This document shows positions 44,803 to 54,822 of a DNA stretch of 64,000 bases, piece by piece. The notes under the pieces are model-generated. The model made no database searches. It saw only the letters and a list, made by a program, of their open reading frames with translations, and was not told the DNA's origin. How positions within the stretch are numbered: position 1 is the first letter of the stretch; the number at the start of each line of letters is the position of its first letter. Source of the stretch: Glaciihabitans sp. (GTDB lineage Bacteria > Actinomycetota > Actinomycetes > Actinomycetales > Microbacteriaceae); assembly GCA_025465535.1 (NCBI GenBank), contig JAODMY010000098.1, forward strand, positions 29,938-93,937, read 5' to 3'. The position numbers were made by a program, and so were the translations under genes.

Positions 44803-45456
44803 ATGGGCCACGACCAGAATCTGCGTGATCGACTTCGGGCACTTCCCGTTTTCCCGAACGAGCTTCCCCGGTTCGACACGGATGCCGCGCCGGCCGAGCC
44901 GCTGGCGCTGTTCGTCGAGTGGCTGGAGAGCGCGATTGCGGCCGGAGTCCTGCAGCCCCACGCGATGTCGATCGCGACGTCCTCGGCAGCTGGAGTCCCG
45001 TCGAATCGAACATTGCTGCTGAAGGATGTCGATGACACCGCCGTCTGGTTCGCGTCGCTGTCGACCGGACCCAAGGGCACCGATCTCGCCGTCAATCCGA
45101 TCGCCGCGCTGGTGCTCTTCTGGCGGGAACAGGGCAGGCAGATTCGGATCGTCGGGCGGGTCGAGCCCGGCCCGCGGGAGGTGAGTGCCAAGGATTTCCT
45201 GCAGCGGGGAGCTCCGGCGCGAGCACGAGCGATTGCCGGGCGCCAGAGCGAACCCGTCGAGGATTTCGCCGCTCACCTTGCCCCGGCGCTGGCGTTGGTC
45301 GAGGCCGAGCCGGACTTCGCCCCGGAGTCCTGGGTCGCCTACCGCGTCATCCCGGATTCCGTCGAATTCTGGCAGGCCGAGCGCGAGCGGGACCAGGTTC
45401 GGCTGCGCTACCGGCGCGACGGTGACGGCTGGACCACCGACATCCTCTGGCCCTAG
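44803..45456 (+). CDS. pdxH: Pyridoxamine 5'-phosphate oxidase
   Basis: A 217-residue protein with FMN-binding features: 'SAAGVPSNRTLLLKDVDD', 'FWREQGRQIRIVGRVE', 'ESWVAYRVIPDSVEFWQ' and the C-terminal 'LRYRRDGDGWTTDILWP'. It oxidises pyridoxamine or pyridoxine 5'-phosphate to PLP, the cofactor of MetY, LysA and ThrC in this window. Confidence 0.9.
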   Translation: MGHDQNLRDRLRALPVFPNELPRFDTDAAPAEPLALFVEWLESAIAAGVLQPHAMSIATSSAAGVPSNRTLLLKDVDDTAVWFASLSTGPKGTDLAVNPIAALVLFWREQGRQIRIVGRVEPGPREVSAKDFLQRGAPARARAIAGRQSEPVEDFAAHLAPALALVEAEPDFAPESWVAYRVIPDSVEFWQAERERDQVRLRYRRDGDGWTTDILWP

Positions 45457-45486
45457 CGGCACCAACCCGGCGCAAAGTGGGTCAAT

Positions 45487-45507
45487 GCGGACGAAGGGGG
45501 CGTCCGC
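45487..45507 (+). terminator. pdxH terminator
   Basis: GCGGACG-AAGGGGG-CGTCCGC, a perfect 7-bp stem about 30 bp past the pdxH stop, followed 9-13 nt later by CCCCTTTT. Reasonable intrinsic terminator. Confidence 0.65.
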
Positions 45508-45557
45508 GGCTGCCCCTTTTGTCCGCGCTGGCCCTTTTGCCCGCGCTGACCCCTCCC
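45502..45557. repeat. 18-19-bp tandem repeat, three units
   Basis: Three diverged units of GTCCGCGCTGGCCCTTTT type in the space between pdxH and the transglutaminase gene. The first unit overlaps the terminator stem. Confidence 0.7.
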
Positions 45558-45637
45558 AGCGTTTTGACCGTGCTCCCTGGCGCAACTGGACCAGCAATCG
45601 ACCCACGCCCGTAACACGCGTGTGACACCATCTGAGA

Positions 45638-46432
45638 ATGCTTCGCTCCGTCTCCGTACACCTCGAACTCGAGATTCGCGGCCACACCAACATGGTGTTC
45701 GGCATGACGCCCGCGGTCGGCCACGACTTGGTCGGCGAGAGGCTCGACTTCGTCGTCGATGGGATCGCCCAGGACGCACACGAACTCGCCGACCTGCACG
45801 GGACGCGCCTGCACTCCTTCATCAGCGAATCCGGGCGGATGGCGGTCGACTACTCGGTGGAGATCAGCGGCCGCGCGAAGCCGGCCCCGACCAGCGAACT
45901 CGACCTCATCACCTACCTGCGGCCGAGTCGCTACGCCCAGTCCGACAGTCTCACGCCCTTCGCCCGGTCGGAGTTCGGCGGACTCTCCGGCTATGTCCTC
46001 GTGCAGGCCGTCAGCGACTGGGTGTTCGAGCACCTCGCCTACGTCGGAGGGTCGAGCAGTCCCACCGACGGCGCGACCAGAACGCTCATGAGCAGGCAGG
46101 GGGTCTGCCGGGACTTCGCGCACGTCACGATCGCGCTGCTTCGGGCTATGGAGGTGCCGGCGCGCATGGTCGCCGTCTACGCGCCCGGGCTCAGCCCGAT
46201 GGATTTCCACGCCGTCGTCGAGGCGCATGTCGACGGCGCGTGGTGGGTCCTCGACTCGACCAGGCTGGCTCCGCGGCAGACGCTGGTGCGGATCTCCACC
46301 GGTCGCGACGCCGCGGATACCGCCTGGCTCACGAGCAACTGGACCGATCTTCTAGTCACCTCGATGCTCGTGACGGTTGCGGCTGATGCGCTGCCCTACG
46401 ACGACGGCTACGAGCGGGTGCAGCTCGGCTGA
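45638..46432 (+). CDS. Transglutaminase-like cysteine protease-fold protein
   Basis: A 264-residue protein with an N-terminal beta domain and a C-terminal transglutaminase core. The catalytic triad is visible: Cys in 'RQGVCRDFAHVTIALLRA', His in 'PMDFHAVVEAHVDG' and Asp in 'WWVLDSTRLAPRQT'. Bacterial members may act as proteases or amidases; substrate unknown. Confidence 0.88.
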   Translation: MLRSVSVHLELEIRGHTNMVFGMTPAVGHDLVGERLDFVVDGIAQDAHELADLHGTRLHSFISESGRMAVDYSVEISGRAKPAPTSELDLITYLRPSRYAQSDSLTPFARSEFGGLSGYVLVQAVSDWVFEHLAYVGGSSSPTDGATRTLMSRQGVCRDFAHVTIALLRAMEVPARMVAVYAPGLSPMDFHAVVEAHVDGAWWVLDSTRLAPRQTLVRISTGRDAADTAWLTSNWTDLLVTSMLVTVAADALPYDDGYERVQLG

Positions 46433-46467
46433 ACCTCGCCCTTCGGGGCCTCGGATAGACTCGCCCC

Positions 46468-48129
46468 GTGAATCCTGCCGACCTGTCTGCCCTCGTTCTC
46501 ACCGTCGTGCAGGGGCTCGTGTCCGCTCGAGGATCCGCGGAATCCGTCTCGATCGACGATGTTCCGCTTGAGCGCCCACGCAACCGCGAGCACGGCGACT
46601 GGGCATCCAACATCGCGATGAAACTCGCCAAGCCGCTGGGTGTCGCACCGCGCGAACTCGCCAAGCAGATCGCCGACGAGCTGGCGAAACTCGATGGAAT
46701 CGCCGGAGTGGATGTCGCCGGCCCCGGCTTCATCAACATCCGCCTGGATGCCGCCGCCGCGGGTGCGCTCGCCAAAACGATCGTCGACCAGGGCGCGGAC
46801 TATGGCCGCGGAGACCTCTACGCCGGAATCACCATGAACCTCGAGTTCGTCTCCGCGAACCCGACCGGTCCGCTCCATATCGGTGCCGTGCGGTGGGCCG
46901 CGGCGGGGGACAGTCTCGCGCGCATTTTCCAGTTCGAGGGTGGCATTGTCACCCGCGAGTACTACTTCAACGATCATGGTGGGCAGATCGACCGCTTCGC
47001 CCGCAGCCTTCTCGCAAGCTGGGCAGGCGAACCGACTCCCGATGACGGATACGCGGGCGAGTACATCGCCGACATCGCAGCTCGAGTCGTCGACGCCTAT
47101 CCGGGCGAGCTCGAAAACATCCCAACCCGAGACGAGGTGCAGGAGATCTTCCGCGCCGTCGGGGTCGAGTTCATGTTCGGCGACATCAAGAAGAGCCTCC
47201 AAGACTTCGGTGTGCACTTCGACGTGTATTTCCACGAGAACGAGGTGCACGAAAGCGGGGCGGTCGAGCATGCCATCCAGCGCCTCCGCGACCTCGGCGC
47301 CATCTTTGAGGCGGACGGCGCGACCTGGTTCCGTTCGACAAGTTACGGCGATGACAAGGACCGCGTCGTCATCAAGTCCGACGGTGAATACGGCTACATG
47401 TCGGGCGACATCGCTTACTACCTGAACAAGCGCGAACGCGGCTTCGAGCGCAACCTCATCATGCTCGGGGCCGATCACCATGGTTACGTCCAGCGCCTCA
47501 TGGCCATGGTCGCGGCGTTTGGCGACAAGCCGTACTACAACCTCGAGCTATTGATCGGGCAGCTGGTCAACCTTGTGCGTGACGGCGAGCCGCTCCGGAT
47601 GTCGAAGCGTGCCGGAACTGTCGTGACGCTGGAGGATCTGGTCGAGGCGGTGGGAGTGGACGCGGGAAGGTACGCGCTCGTTCGGTCTTCGGCCGACTCG
47701 CAGATCGACATCGATCTCGACCAGTGGGGCCGGAAGACCAACGACAACCCCGTTTTCTACGTGCAGTACGCGCACGCCCGGACCAACGCGGTTGCACGCA
47801 ATGCGGCCGCGTCCGGGGTGGACCGCAGCGTGTTCGACGCATCCCTGCTCACCCACGAGACCGAGAGTTCGCTGCTCGGAATTCTCGCCGAATTCCCGCG
47901 CGTCGTGCGCCAGGCCGCGGAACTCCGTGAGCCGCACCGGGTCGCGCGCTATGCCGAGGAACTGGCCGGCGCGTATCACCGCTGGTACGACAACTGCCGC
48001 GTGACCCCGCTCGGGGAGGAACCGGTGACCGATGTGCATCGCACCAGGCTCTGGCTGAACGACGCAACCGGCGTGGTGCTCCGAAGCGCGCTCGGACTTC
48101 TCGGTGTGAGCGCGCCGGAGCGGATGTGA
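46468..48129 (+). CDS. argS: Arginyl-tRNA synthetase
   Basis: A 553-residue class I synthetase from GTG 46468. The HIGH motif is '[19 protein letters not shown]', KMSK is '[15 protein letters not shown]', and the N-terminal Add-1 domain and C-terminal DALR anticodon-binding domain are present by length and ending ('[20 protein letters not shown]'). Charges tRNA-Arg. Its stop overlaps the next gene (GTGA). Confidence 0.96.
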   Translation: MNPADLSALVLTVVQGLVSARGSAESVSIDDVPLERPRNREHGDWASNIAMKLAKPLGVAPRELAKQIADELAKLDGIAGVDVAGPGFINIRLDAAAAGALAKTIVDQGADYGRGDLYAGITMNLEFVSANPTGPLHIGAVRWAAAGDSLARIFQFEGGIVTREYYFNDHGGQIDRFARSLLASWAGEPTPDDGYAGEYIADIAARVVDAYPGELENIPTRDEVQEIFRAVGVEFMFGDIKKSLQDFGVHFDVYFHENEVHESGAVEHAIQRLRDLGAIFEADGATWFRSTSYGDDKDRVVIKSDGEYGYMSGDIAYYLNKRERGFERNLIMLGADHHGYVQRLMAMVAAFGDKPYYNLELLIGQLVNLVRDGEPLRMSKRAGTVVTLEDLVEAVGVDAGRYALVRSSADSQIDIDLDQWGRKTNDNPVFYVQYAHARTNAVARNAAASGVDRSVFDASLLTHETESSLLGILAEFPRVVRQAAELREPHRVARYAEELAGAYHRWYDNCRVTPLGEEPVTDVHRTRLWLNDATGVVLRSALGLLGVSAPERM

Positions 48130-48908
48130 CCTACGACGGCGCACGGCGCCGCAAGAGGCATCCCATCCGCAACACGATCATCGTGCTCGTGATCATCGCC
48201 GGGCTCGGGATCTCCGGCTACCTCGTCGCCGATTCGCTCGCGCGTAACTTTGCCAACCAGTTCGTCCAGGCCGGAGTCGCGCAGGAGCTGGGGGCATCCG
48301 ACAACAACGTGCACGTCAATCTCGGCAAGGGAGCGATCCTCCCGCAGGTCGTGCAGAAGAAGATCAAGGTCATGCGCGTCACGATCGACGGGTTCACCTC
48401 TGGCACCCTCGCGGGCTCGGCCGTGTTCGACGCGCACGGGGTACCGCTGAACACGACCGACCCGGTGTCATCGATCAGCATCACCGTGAGCGCCACCGCC
48501 GCAGATCTGCTTGGACTCGTGGATTCGGCGTCAGGGCAGAGCCAGGCGACCGTCGCTCTCGTCGGCAACAACATCCGGGTCTCCACGACCGAGAGTGTGC
48601 TCGGCAAGAAGGTCCCGGTGAGCATCGACTACCTGCCGACTGCCAGCGCCAAGCAGTTGGTCCTGACGCCGGTGGACGTGGTGATCGGATCGAAGCAGTA
48701 CACGGTCGCTGGGCTCAAGGCGAGCCCGTACGGAAGGTTCACGAGCGGACTCGTTGTCGTTCGACAGGAGTGTCTGGCGGCGGGGCTTCCTGCGTCGATG
48801 ACCCTCGACAAGATCGCGGTCGTCAACCAGCGTCTCGTTATCAACGCGTCCGGTACGCATCTGTCGCTGGGTAGCCTGTCGGATAAGGGCGTCTGCCCTG
48901 CAAGCTAG
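48126..48908 (+). CDS. DUF2993 (LmeA-like) membrane-anchored protein
   Basis: A 260-residue protein from GTG 48126. An N-terminal basic stretch and one membrane helix (residues 15-38) lead to an extracytoplasmic beta-rich domain with the LmeA/DUF2993 pattern ('[15 protein letters not shown]', '[13 protein letters not shown]'). Such proteins bind phospholipids in some mycobacterial relatives and contribute to lipomannan formation. Coupled to argS; followed by a paralogue 21 bp downstream. Confidence 0.82.
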   Translation: MTYDGARRRKRHPIRNTIIVLVIIAGLGISGYLVADSLARNFANQFVQAGVAQELGASDNNVHVNLGKGAILPQVVQKKIKVMRVTIDGFTSGTLAGSAVFDAHGVPLNTTDPVSSISITVSATAADLLGLVDSASGQSQATVALVGNNIRVSTTESVLGKKVPVSIDYLPTASAKQLVLTPVDVVIGSKQYTVAGLKASPYGRFTSGLVVVRQECLAAGLPASMTLDKIAVVNQRLVINASGTHLSLGSLSDKGVCPAS

Positions 48909-48929
48909 CCGCGATAGAAAGGCATCAGG

Positions 48930-49739
48930 ATGTCGACCGAGACCATTGTCGTTACGCCCCAGCCTCGAAAGCGGCATCGGGGCTTGGTCGCGATGATCGT
49001 GATCGTCGTCGTCTTCGTGCTGCTCGTGATCGGCTATTTCGTGGCGGAGAGCTTCGCCCGGTCGTACGCGAACAACTACGTGCGTGAGAAGGTCGCGGCG
49101 GCGGTCGGCCTGGGGTCGACGGCGCCAGTGCACGTCGACCTCGGCTCCGGATCGCTCATCCTCCAGGCGATCTACGGCAGCATCAACAACGCGAAAGTGT
49201 CGGTCGATCCCCTCACGGTTCAAGGGTTCACGGGTTCGGCGACGGTAACCGCGACCGGCGTTCCGCTCGACAGTGACAAGCCGGTGAAGACCATGGATGT
49301 AGCGGTGACGGTCCCGGCATCCACCATCCAGTCCCAGCTCGAGAAGTCGCTGCCGGGGCTCAAGAAACTGGGCGCGACCTTCGCCGTGTCGGGGAATCAC
49401 ATCGTCGTTGGTGCGAAGGTCAGTGTGTTCGGATTGAGCGTTCCGGTGGGCGCTTCGGTCACGCCCGGCGTGCGGAACGGCGCCGCGACCTTCACCCTGA
49501 GTTCGCTCACGATCTCCGGCCAGAAGGCGTCGGCGTCGGCGTTTGAGAAGCTCTTTCCCGGTGTTCTCGGCAGCCTCGGCTCCGGGCAGTCGATCTGCGT
49601 CGCGAACTTCCTGCCCAAGGAGTTCACCTTGACCGGCGTCAGCCTGCACGGCGCCTCGCTCAGCTACGAGTTCTCAGGCGACGGCGCGAAGCTCAACGAG
49701 GCGGCGCTCAGCGCGAAGGGCACCTGCCCGGCCGGCTAG
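48930..49739 (+). CDS. DUF2993 (LmeA-like) paralogue
   Basis: A 269-residue relative of the previous protein with the same plan: basic N-terminus, membrane helix (about 16-40), then 'VHVDLGSGSLILQAIYG', 'LTVQGFTGSATVTATGVPLD' and a Cys in the C-terminal part. Tandem duplication of this gene type in the argS-lysA interval is noteworthy. Start ATG 48930 with AGAAAGG upstream. Confidence 0.82.
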   Translation: MSTETIVVTPQPRKRHRGLVAMIVIVVVFVLLVIGYFVAESFARSYANNYVREKVAAAVGLGSTAPVHVDLGSGSLILQAIYGSINNAKVSVDPLTVQGFTGSATVTATGVPLDSDKPVKTMDVAVTVPASTIQSQLEKSLPGLKKLGATFAVSGNHIVVGAKVSVFGLSVPVGASVTPGVRNGAATFTLSSLTISGQKASASAFEKLFPGVLGSLGSGQSICVANFLPKEFTLTGVSLHGASLSYEFSGDGAKLNEAALSAKGTCPAG

Positions 49740-49849
49740 AGGCCCCGGCAAACCTCGTGCCGCCCGCGGTCGGTACTATTGTCAGGGCTTCAGGGACCAA
49801 TCCGGGTTCGCTTGCCTCACCCGTTCCTGCCTTCGTGAGGTCGAATACC

Positions 49850-51280
49850 GTGACTGCCAATCCGCTCGCCCCAGGCTGGCTTGTCGTGCCAACCGATGCG
49901 AACGCGCTCGCCCCGACCGTCTGGTCGCGTTCGGCGAAGCGGTCGGCATCCGGAGTCCTGTCGATCGCCGACCTCGACGTCGATGCGCTTGTCGCCGAGT
50001 ACGGTACGCCGGTCTACGTCGTCGATGAGGCGGATGCGCGGGATCGCGCGCTCGAAATCCGAGAGTCGTTCGATCGCGAGTTCGCGCGAGTCGGCTCCAG
50101 CGCGAAGGTCTATTACGCGGGCAAGGCGTTCCTGACCACGGAGGTCGCGCGCTGGATGATCGCCGCCGGGCTGAACATCGACGTCTGCAGCGGGGGAGAG
50201 CTCGCGGTCGTACTCGCGGCGGGAGTCGACCCGGCCAGGCTCGGCCTGCACGGCAACAACAAGTCTTTCGCCGAGATCGATCGCGCGGTCGGCGTCGGCA
50301 TCGGGGCGATCGTCCTCGACAGCCTGGTCGAAATCGAGCGCGTCGCGGATGCCGCAGCCCGCCACGGTCGCGTCCAGCCGGTTCGACTGCGCATCAACAG
50401 CGGAGTGCACGCGTCGACCCATGAATACCTTGCGACCGCGCGCGAGGACCAGAAGTTCGGAATCCCGCTCGCCGACGCCGCGGATGCCGTTGCGAACATC
50501 CGCTCGCACGACTCGCTCCGCTTCCTCGGGCTGCACTCCCACATCGGATCCCAGATCTTCGAGTCGGACGGATTCGCCGAGGCCGCGCGTCGACTGTTCG
50601 CCCTGCACGCCGAGCTATTGGCCGACGGAGATGTCCCAGAACTCAACCTCGGCGGTGGATTCGGCATCGCCTACACCAGCGTGGATGTCGCCCTTCCGCT
50701 CGACGAGCTCGCGCGCCGCTTCGCCGACATCGTCTCGGACGCCGCCGCGGCCCTCGGAGTGCCGGTGCCGATTGTCGCGATCGAGCCGGGTCGGGCGATC
50801 ATCGGACCATCGACCACGACGATCTACGAAGTCGGAACGATCAAGGATGTCCAGGTCACGGTTGCCGAGCCCGCCGAGGAATTGGCGGGGGATCAAGCAC
50901 CGACCGCGATCCGCAAGTACGTGAGCGTCGACGGCGGCATGAGCGACAACATCCGTCCGGCCCTCTACGGAGCCGACTACTCGGCGCGGCTCGCCTCCCG
51001 GGTCTCGGGCGCCGAACCCGCGCTCGTCCGGGTCGCTGGCAAGCACTGCGAGAGCGGCGACATCGTGGTCCACGCTGAGTACCTGCCGGGGGACGTCCAA
51101 CCGGGCGACCTCCTGGCTGTGCCCGCGACCGGGGCATACTGTTGGTCGCTCGCGAACAACTACAACTACCTCGGACGACCCCCTGTCGTCGCCGTGCGGA
51201 ACGGGCAAGCCCGCCTGCTGATCAGGCGCGAGACCGAGGACGACCTGCTGTCTCGCGACACGGGAGTGGAGAAATCATGA
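49850..51280 (+). CDS. lysA: Diaminopimelate decarboxylase
   Basis: A 476-residue fold III PLP enzyme from GTG 49850; an upstream frame start at 49757 is not preferred. The PLP lysine is in 'VYYAGKAFLTT'; 'HSHIGSQIF' and 'LNLGGGFGIAY' bind phosphate, and the family Cys-Glu-Ser is in 'KHCESGDIV'. Makes L-lysine from meso-diaminopimelate. Its stop overlaps the hom start (ATGA). Confidence 0.95.
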   Translation: MTANPLAPGWLVVPTDANALAPTVWSRSAKRSASGVLSIADLDVDALVAEYGTPVYVVDEADARDRALEIRESFDREFARVGSSAKVYYAGKAFLTTEVARWMIAAGLNIDVCSGGELAVVLAAGVDPARLGLHGNNKSFAEIDRAVGVGIGAIVLDSLVEIERVADAAARHGRVQPVRLRINSGVHASTHEYLATAREDQKFGIPLADAADAVANIRSHDSLRFLGLHSHIGSQIFESDGFAEAARRLFALHAELLADGDVPELNLGGGFGIAYTSVDVALPLDELARRFADIVSDAAAALGVPVPIVAIEPGRAIIGPSTTTIYEVGTIKDVQVTVAEPAEELAGDQAPTAIRKYVSVDGGMSDNIRPALYGADYSARLASRVSGAEPALVRVAGKHCESGDIVVHAEYLPGDVQPGDLLAVPATGAYCWSLANNYNYLGRPPVVAVRNGQARLLIRRETEDDLLSRDTGVEKS

Positions 51281-52608
51281 TCGAATACCGCAACCTGCGA
51301 ATCGCCCTTCTCGGCGGTGGCAGCGTCGGCGCCCAGGTGGCATCCCTCCTGATCGAGCACGGCGAGGAGCTGGCCAGCCGCGCCGGTGCCGGCCTCGAAC
51401 TCATCGGAGTCGCGGTTCGCAACATCGACGCGGAGCGGACCCCGGCCATCCCGAAGGAGCTGCTGACGACGGATGCGGAGTCTCTCATCCTCGGTGCCGA
51501 CATCGTGATCGAACTCATGGGCGGCCTCGAGCCCGCCCGCACGCTCATCCTCTCGGCCATCAACTCCGGTGCGGATGTCATCACCGCCAACAAGGCGCTG
51601 CTCGCGACCCACGGCCCTGAGCTGTTCGATGCCGCTGAGCAGGTTGGCGCGCAGTTGTACTACGAGGCCGCGGTCGGTGGTGCCATTCCGATCATCCGTC
51701 CGCTGCGCGACAGCCTCGCGGGGGATCGGGTCAAGCGCATCCTCGGCATCGTCAACGGCACGACCAACTTCATCCTCGACCTCATGGAGCGCCAGAACGA
51801 GTCGCTGGAGTCCGCGCTCGCGACCGCGACGGAGCTCGGCTACGCCGAGGCGGACCCGACGGCCGACATCGAGGGCTACGATGCCGCGCAGAAGGTCGCG
51901 ATTCTTGCGAGCCTCGCCTTCCACACCAACGTCCCGCTCGATGCCGTGCACCGCGAGGGCATCACCAGGGTGACGATCGAGCAGATCGAGTCGGCGCGGA
52001 AGGCCGGCTATGTCGTCAAGCTGCTGGCCATCTGTGAGCGACTGACGGATGCCGCGACCGGCGTCGAAGGCGTCTCGGCCCGCGTCTATCCGGCCCTGAT
52101 CCCCTCCACCCATCCGCTCGCGGCGGTGCACGGTGCCAACAACGCGGTCTTCATCGAGGCCGAGGCAGCGGGTGACCTGATGTTCTATGGTGCGGGCGCC
52201 GGCGGCAAGGAGACGGCATCCGCGGTCCTCGGCGACCTGGTATCGGCGGCACGGCGCCACGTCATCGGCGGCCCCGGCGTCGCGGAATCCACGCACGCCA
52301 ACCTGCCAGTCCTGCCCATTGCCAGCGTGACGACGCGCTATCAAATCACCCTGCAGGTCGTGGATCAGCCAGGCGTGCTCGCGGCGATCGCGACCCTGTT
52401 CAGCGAACACACCGTCTCGGTCGAGACGCTGACCCAGTCGGCCGCTGCGGGCAACGAATCCGGATCGGGGGAGCCCGACGCCACCGCTACCCTAGTCATA
52501 GGCACCCACGAGGCAACCGAGGCCGCCCTGGCCGCGACCGTGACCGCACTTTCGATCAACCAGGTCGTGCGCTCTGTCGTTTCTGTTCTACGAGTTGAAG
52601 GACTATAA
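51277..52608 (+). CDS. hom: Homoserine dehydrogenase
   Basis: A 443-residue protein from ATG 51277. The N-terminal Rossmann motif 'IALLGGGSVGAQVASL', 'ANKALLATHGPELF' and the catalytic 'YYEAAVGGAIPIIRPLRDSL' region (each partly quoted) are clear. A C-terminal ACT domain (from about residue 350, 'YQITLQVVDQPGVLAAI') suggests feedback control by threonine. It supplies homoserine for ThrB and MetX. Confidence 0.96.
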   Translation: MIEYRNLRIALLGGGSVGAQVASLLIEHGEELASRAGAGLELIGVAVRNIDAERTPAIPKELLTTDAESLILGADIVIELMGGLEPARTLILSAINSGADVITANKALLATHGPELFDAAEQVGAQLYYEAAVGGAIPIIRPLRDSLAGDRVKRILGIVNGTTNFILDLMERQNESLESALATATELGYAEADPTADIEGYDAAQKVAILASLAFHTNVPLDAVHREGITRVTIEQIESARKAGYVVKLLAICERLTDAATGVEGVSARVYPALIPSTHPLAAVHGANNAVFIEAEAAGDLMFYGAGAGGKETASAVLGDLVSAARRHVIGGPGVAESTHANLPVLPIASVTTRYQITLQVVDQPGVLAAIATLFSEHTVSVETLTQSAAAGNESGSGEPDATATLVIGTHEATEAALAATVTALSINQVVRSVVSVLRVEGL

Positions 52609-52611
52609 CAA

Positions 52612-53688
52612 GTGGCCAACCAGTGGCGCGGAGTTCTCCGCGAATATGCCGACCGGCTCGACATCACGGAGAAGACCCCGATCATCACGCTCGGTGAGGG
52701 CGGCACTCCGCTGATCCGCGCGGCCGCTCTCGAGGCACGCACCGGGGCCAAGGTCTGGGTCAAGTTCGAGGGCATGAACCCGACCGGTTCCTTCAAGGAC
52801 CGTGGGATGACCATGGCCGTCTCGAAAGCCGTCGAGCACGGGGCAAAGGCCGTCATCTGCGCCTCCACCGGTAACACCTCCGCCTCCGCAGCCGCCTACG
52901 CGACGCACGCCGGGATCACCGCGGCAGTGCTCGTGCCCGAGGGCAAGATCGCCATGGGCAAGCTCGCCCAGGCCATCGCCCACGGTGCCGAACTCCTGCA
53001 GGTGCAGGGCAACTTTGACGACTGCCTCGACATCGCGCGCGACCTTGCCGCGAACTACCCGGTGCACCTGGTCAACTCCGTGAATCCCGACCGGATCGAA
53101 GGCCAGAAGACGGCCGCGTTCGAGGTCGTCGAAGTGCTCGAGGATGCGCCGGACTTCCACATCGTTCCCGTTGGTAACGCGGGCAACTACACCGCATACT
53201 TCCGCGGCTACAGCGAGGAGCTGGCGCGCGGCGAGTCCACAAAGCTTCCACGGATGTTCGGGTTCCAGGCGGAGGGAAGCGCCCCCATTGTGCTCGGACA
53301 CGTGGTCAAGTCCCCGGAAACCATTGCGAGCGCCATCCGCATCGGCAACCCGGCATCGTGGAAGCTGGCAACCGCGGCTCGCGAGACGAGCGACGGCTAC
53401 TTCGGCGCGATCAGCGACGCGAAGATCCTCGAGGCGCACCGCATCCTCTCGTCCGAGGTCGGCATCTTCGTCGAGCCGGCATCCGCCATCAGCGTCGCAG
53501 GGCTGCTCGAGCGCAGCGACGCCGGCATCATCCCGAAGGGCGCGACGGTGGTCCTCACGGTCACCGGCCACGGGCTGAAGGATCCGCAGTGGGCGCTCCG
53601 CACGCCGGACGGCTCGGACATCAAGCCGACCATCGTCCCGGCCGACACGACCGAGATCGCCGACGTGCTTGGCTTGAGATCGGTATGA
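52612..53688 (+). CDS. thrC: Threonine synthase
   Basis: A 358-residue PLP enzyme from GTG 52612. The PLP lysine is in 'NPTGSFKDRGMTMAV', the phosphate-binding loop in 'VPVGNAGNYTAYF', and 'CASTGNTSASAAAYA' is typical. Forms threonine from O-phosphohomoserine. The stop overlaps thrB (ATGA). Confidence 0.95.
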   Translation: MANQWRGVLREYADRLDITEKTPIITLGEGGTPLIRAAALEARTGAKVWVKFEGMNPTGSFKDRGMTMAVSKAVEHGAKAVICASTGNTSASAAAYATHAGITAAVLVPEGKIAMGKLAQAIAHGAELLQVQGNFDDCLDIARDLAANYPVHLVNSVNPDRIEGQKTAAFEVVEVLEDAPDFHIVPVGNAGNYTAYFRGYSEELARGESTKLPRMFGFQAEGSAPIVLGHVVKSPETIASAIRIGNPASWKLATAARETSDGYFGAISDAKILEAHRILSSEVGIFVEPASAISVAGLLERSDAGIIPKGATVVLTVTGHGLKDPQWALRTPDGSDIKPTIVPADTTEIADVLGLRSV

Positions 53689-54638
53689 GTCCGGTGGCTT
53701 CGGGCGTTCCGATTGGCCGCTCGGTGCTGGTCAAGGTGCCCGCGACAACGGCCAATCTCGGACCCGGCTTCGACACGCTCGGCCTCGCGCTCTCGCTTTA
53801 CGACGAACTGAGTGTGACGGTTCGGGCCGAGCCGGGCGCGACCGTTCGCGTCATCGGGGTCGGAGAGGGTGAGGTCCCGGTCGATGAGACCAACCTCGTC
53901 GTGCGCGCGATCGCGCACGCGTTCGCCGCGTACGGGCTGGAGCTGCCCGGGCTCGATCTCGTTGCTCGCAACTTCATCCCGCACGGCCGCGGACTCGGTT
54001 CTTCCGGCGCGGAAATCGTGTCGGGGATCATGGCGGCGAAGGGACTCCTCGAGGGGTTCGTCGACATCGACTCAACCGGTCTCCTCACGCTCGCGACCGA
54101 GCTGGAGGGGCATCCCGACAACGTCGCTCCGGCACTGTTCGGCGGCCTGACCATCGCCTGGATGACCGCGGATGGACCGCAGCACAAGAAGCTGATGGTG
54201 CACCGCGGTGTGTCGCCGCTCGTGATCGTCCCGGAGTCGACCATGTCGACCGCGCTGGCGAGAAGCCTCAATCCGAGCGCCGTCCCGCACGAGGACGCCA
54301 TCTTCAACGTCTCGCGCTCTGCACTGCTGATCGCCGCGCTCATCCAGAGCCCTGAACTCCTGTTCGTCGCAACGGAAGACAAGCTGCACCAGGCCTATCG
54401 GGCCAGCGCGATGCCGGAGACGGATGCGCTCATCCAGATCCTTCGCGGCAACGGACTGCCCGCGGTCGTCTCGGGAGCCGGGCCATCGATCCTCGTCCTC
54501 TGCAGCGACCCGGCGGAGCGTCTCGTGGCGGTCGACCTCGTTGCGAAGGCCCTCACCACGCCGTGGCAGTGTCTCTTGCTGGCCGTCGACTTCAAAGGTG
54601 CTACAGTCGTACCGCACCCGGTAGAAGCTGTGGCTTAG
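53685..54638 (+). CDS. thrB: Homoserine kinase
   Basis: A 317-residue GHMP kinase from ATG 53685. It has 'VKVPATTANLGPGFDTLG', the ATP-binding 'HGRGLGSSGAEIVSGI', and 'VVSGAGPSILVLC' near the C-terminus. Phosphorylates homoserine for ThrC. Last gene of the lysA-hom-thrC-thrB run. A 184-bp gap then precedes rho. Confidence 0.95.
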   Translation: MSPVASGVPIGRSVLVKVPATTANLGPGFDTLGLALSLYDELSVTVRAEPGATVRVIGVGEGEVPVDETNLVVRAIAHAFAAYGLELPGLDLVARNFIPHGRGLGSSGAEIVSGIMAAKGLLEGFVDIDSTGLLTLATELEGHPDNVAPALFGGLTIAWMTADGPQHKKLMVHRGVSPLVIVPESTMSTALARSLNPSAVPHEDAIFNVSRSALLIAALIQSPELLFVATEDKLHQAYRASAMPETDALIQILRGNGLPAVVSGAGPSILVLCSDPAERLVAVDLVAKALTTPWQCLLLAVDFKGATVVPHPVEAVA

Positions 54639-54822
54639 TCCACACTGTGATTTTTCACGCACAACCCGGAACGCATTTATCTAGCAGTCGCTAACCCGCA
54701 GAATCTGACCTGCAAGCGTGCTCGGTTCACACCGATACACGCCACCCGCACCGGATCCGCGAACGAGTGACGCGCTTACCTTCGAGTTGAAATTCGCTCG
54801 AAGCCGAAAGGAACCCTTTTTC

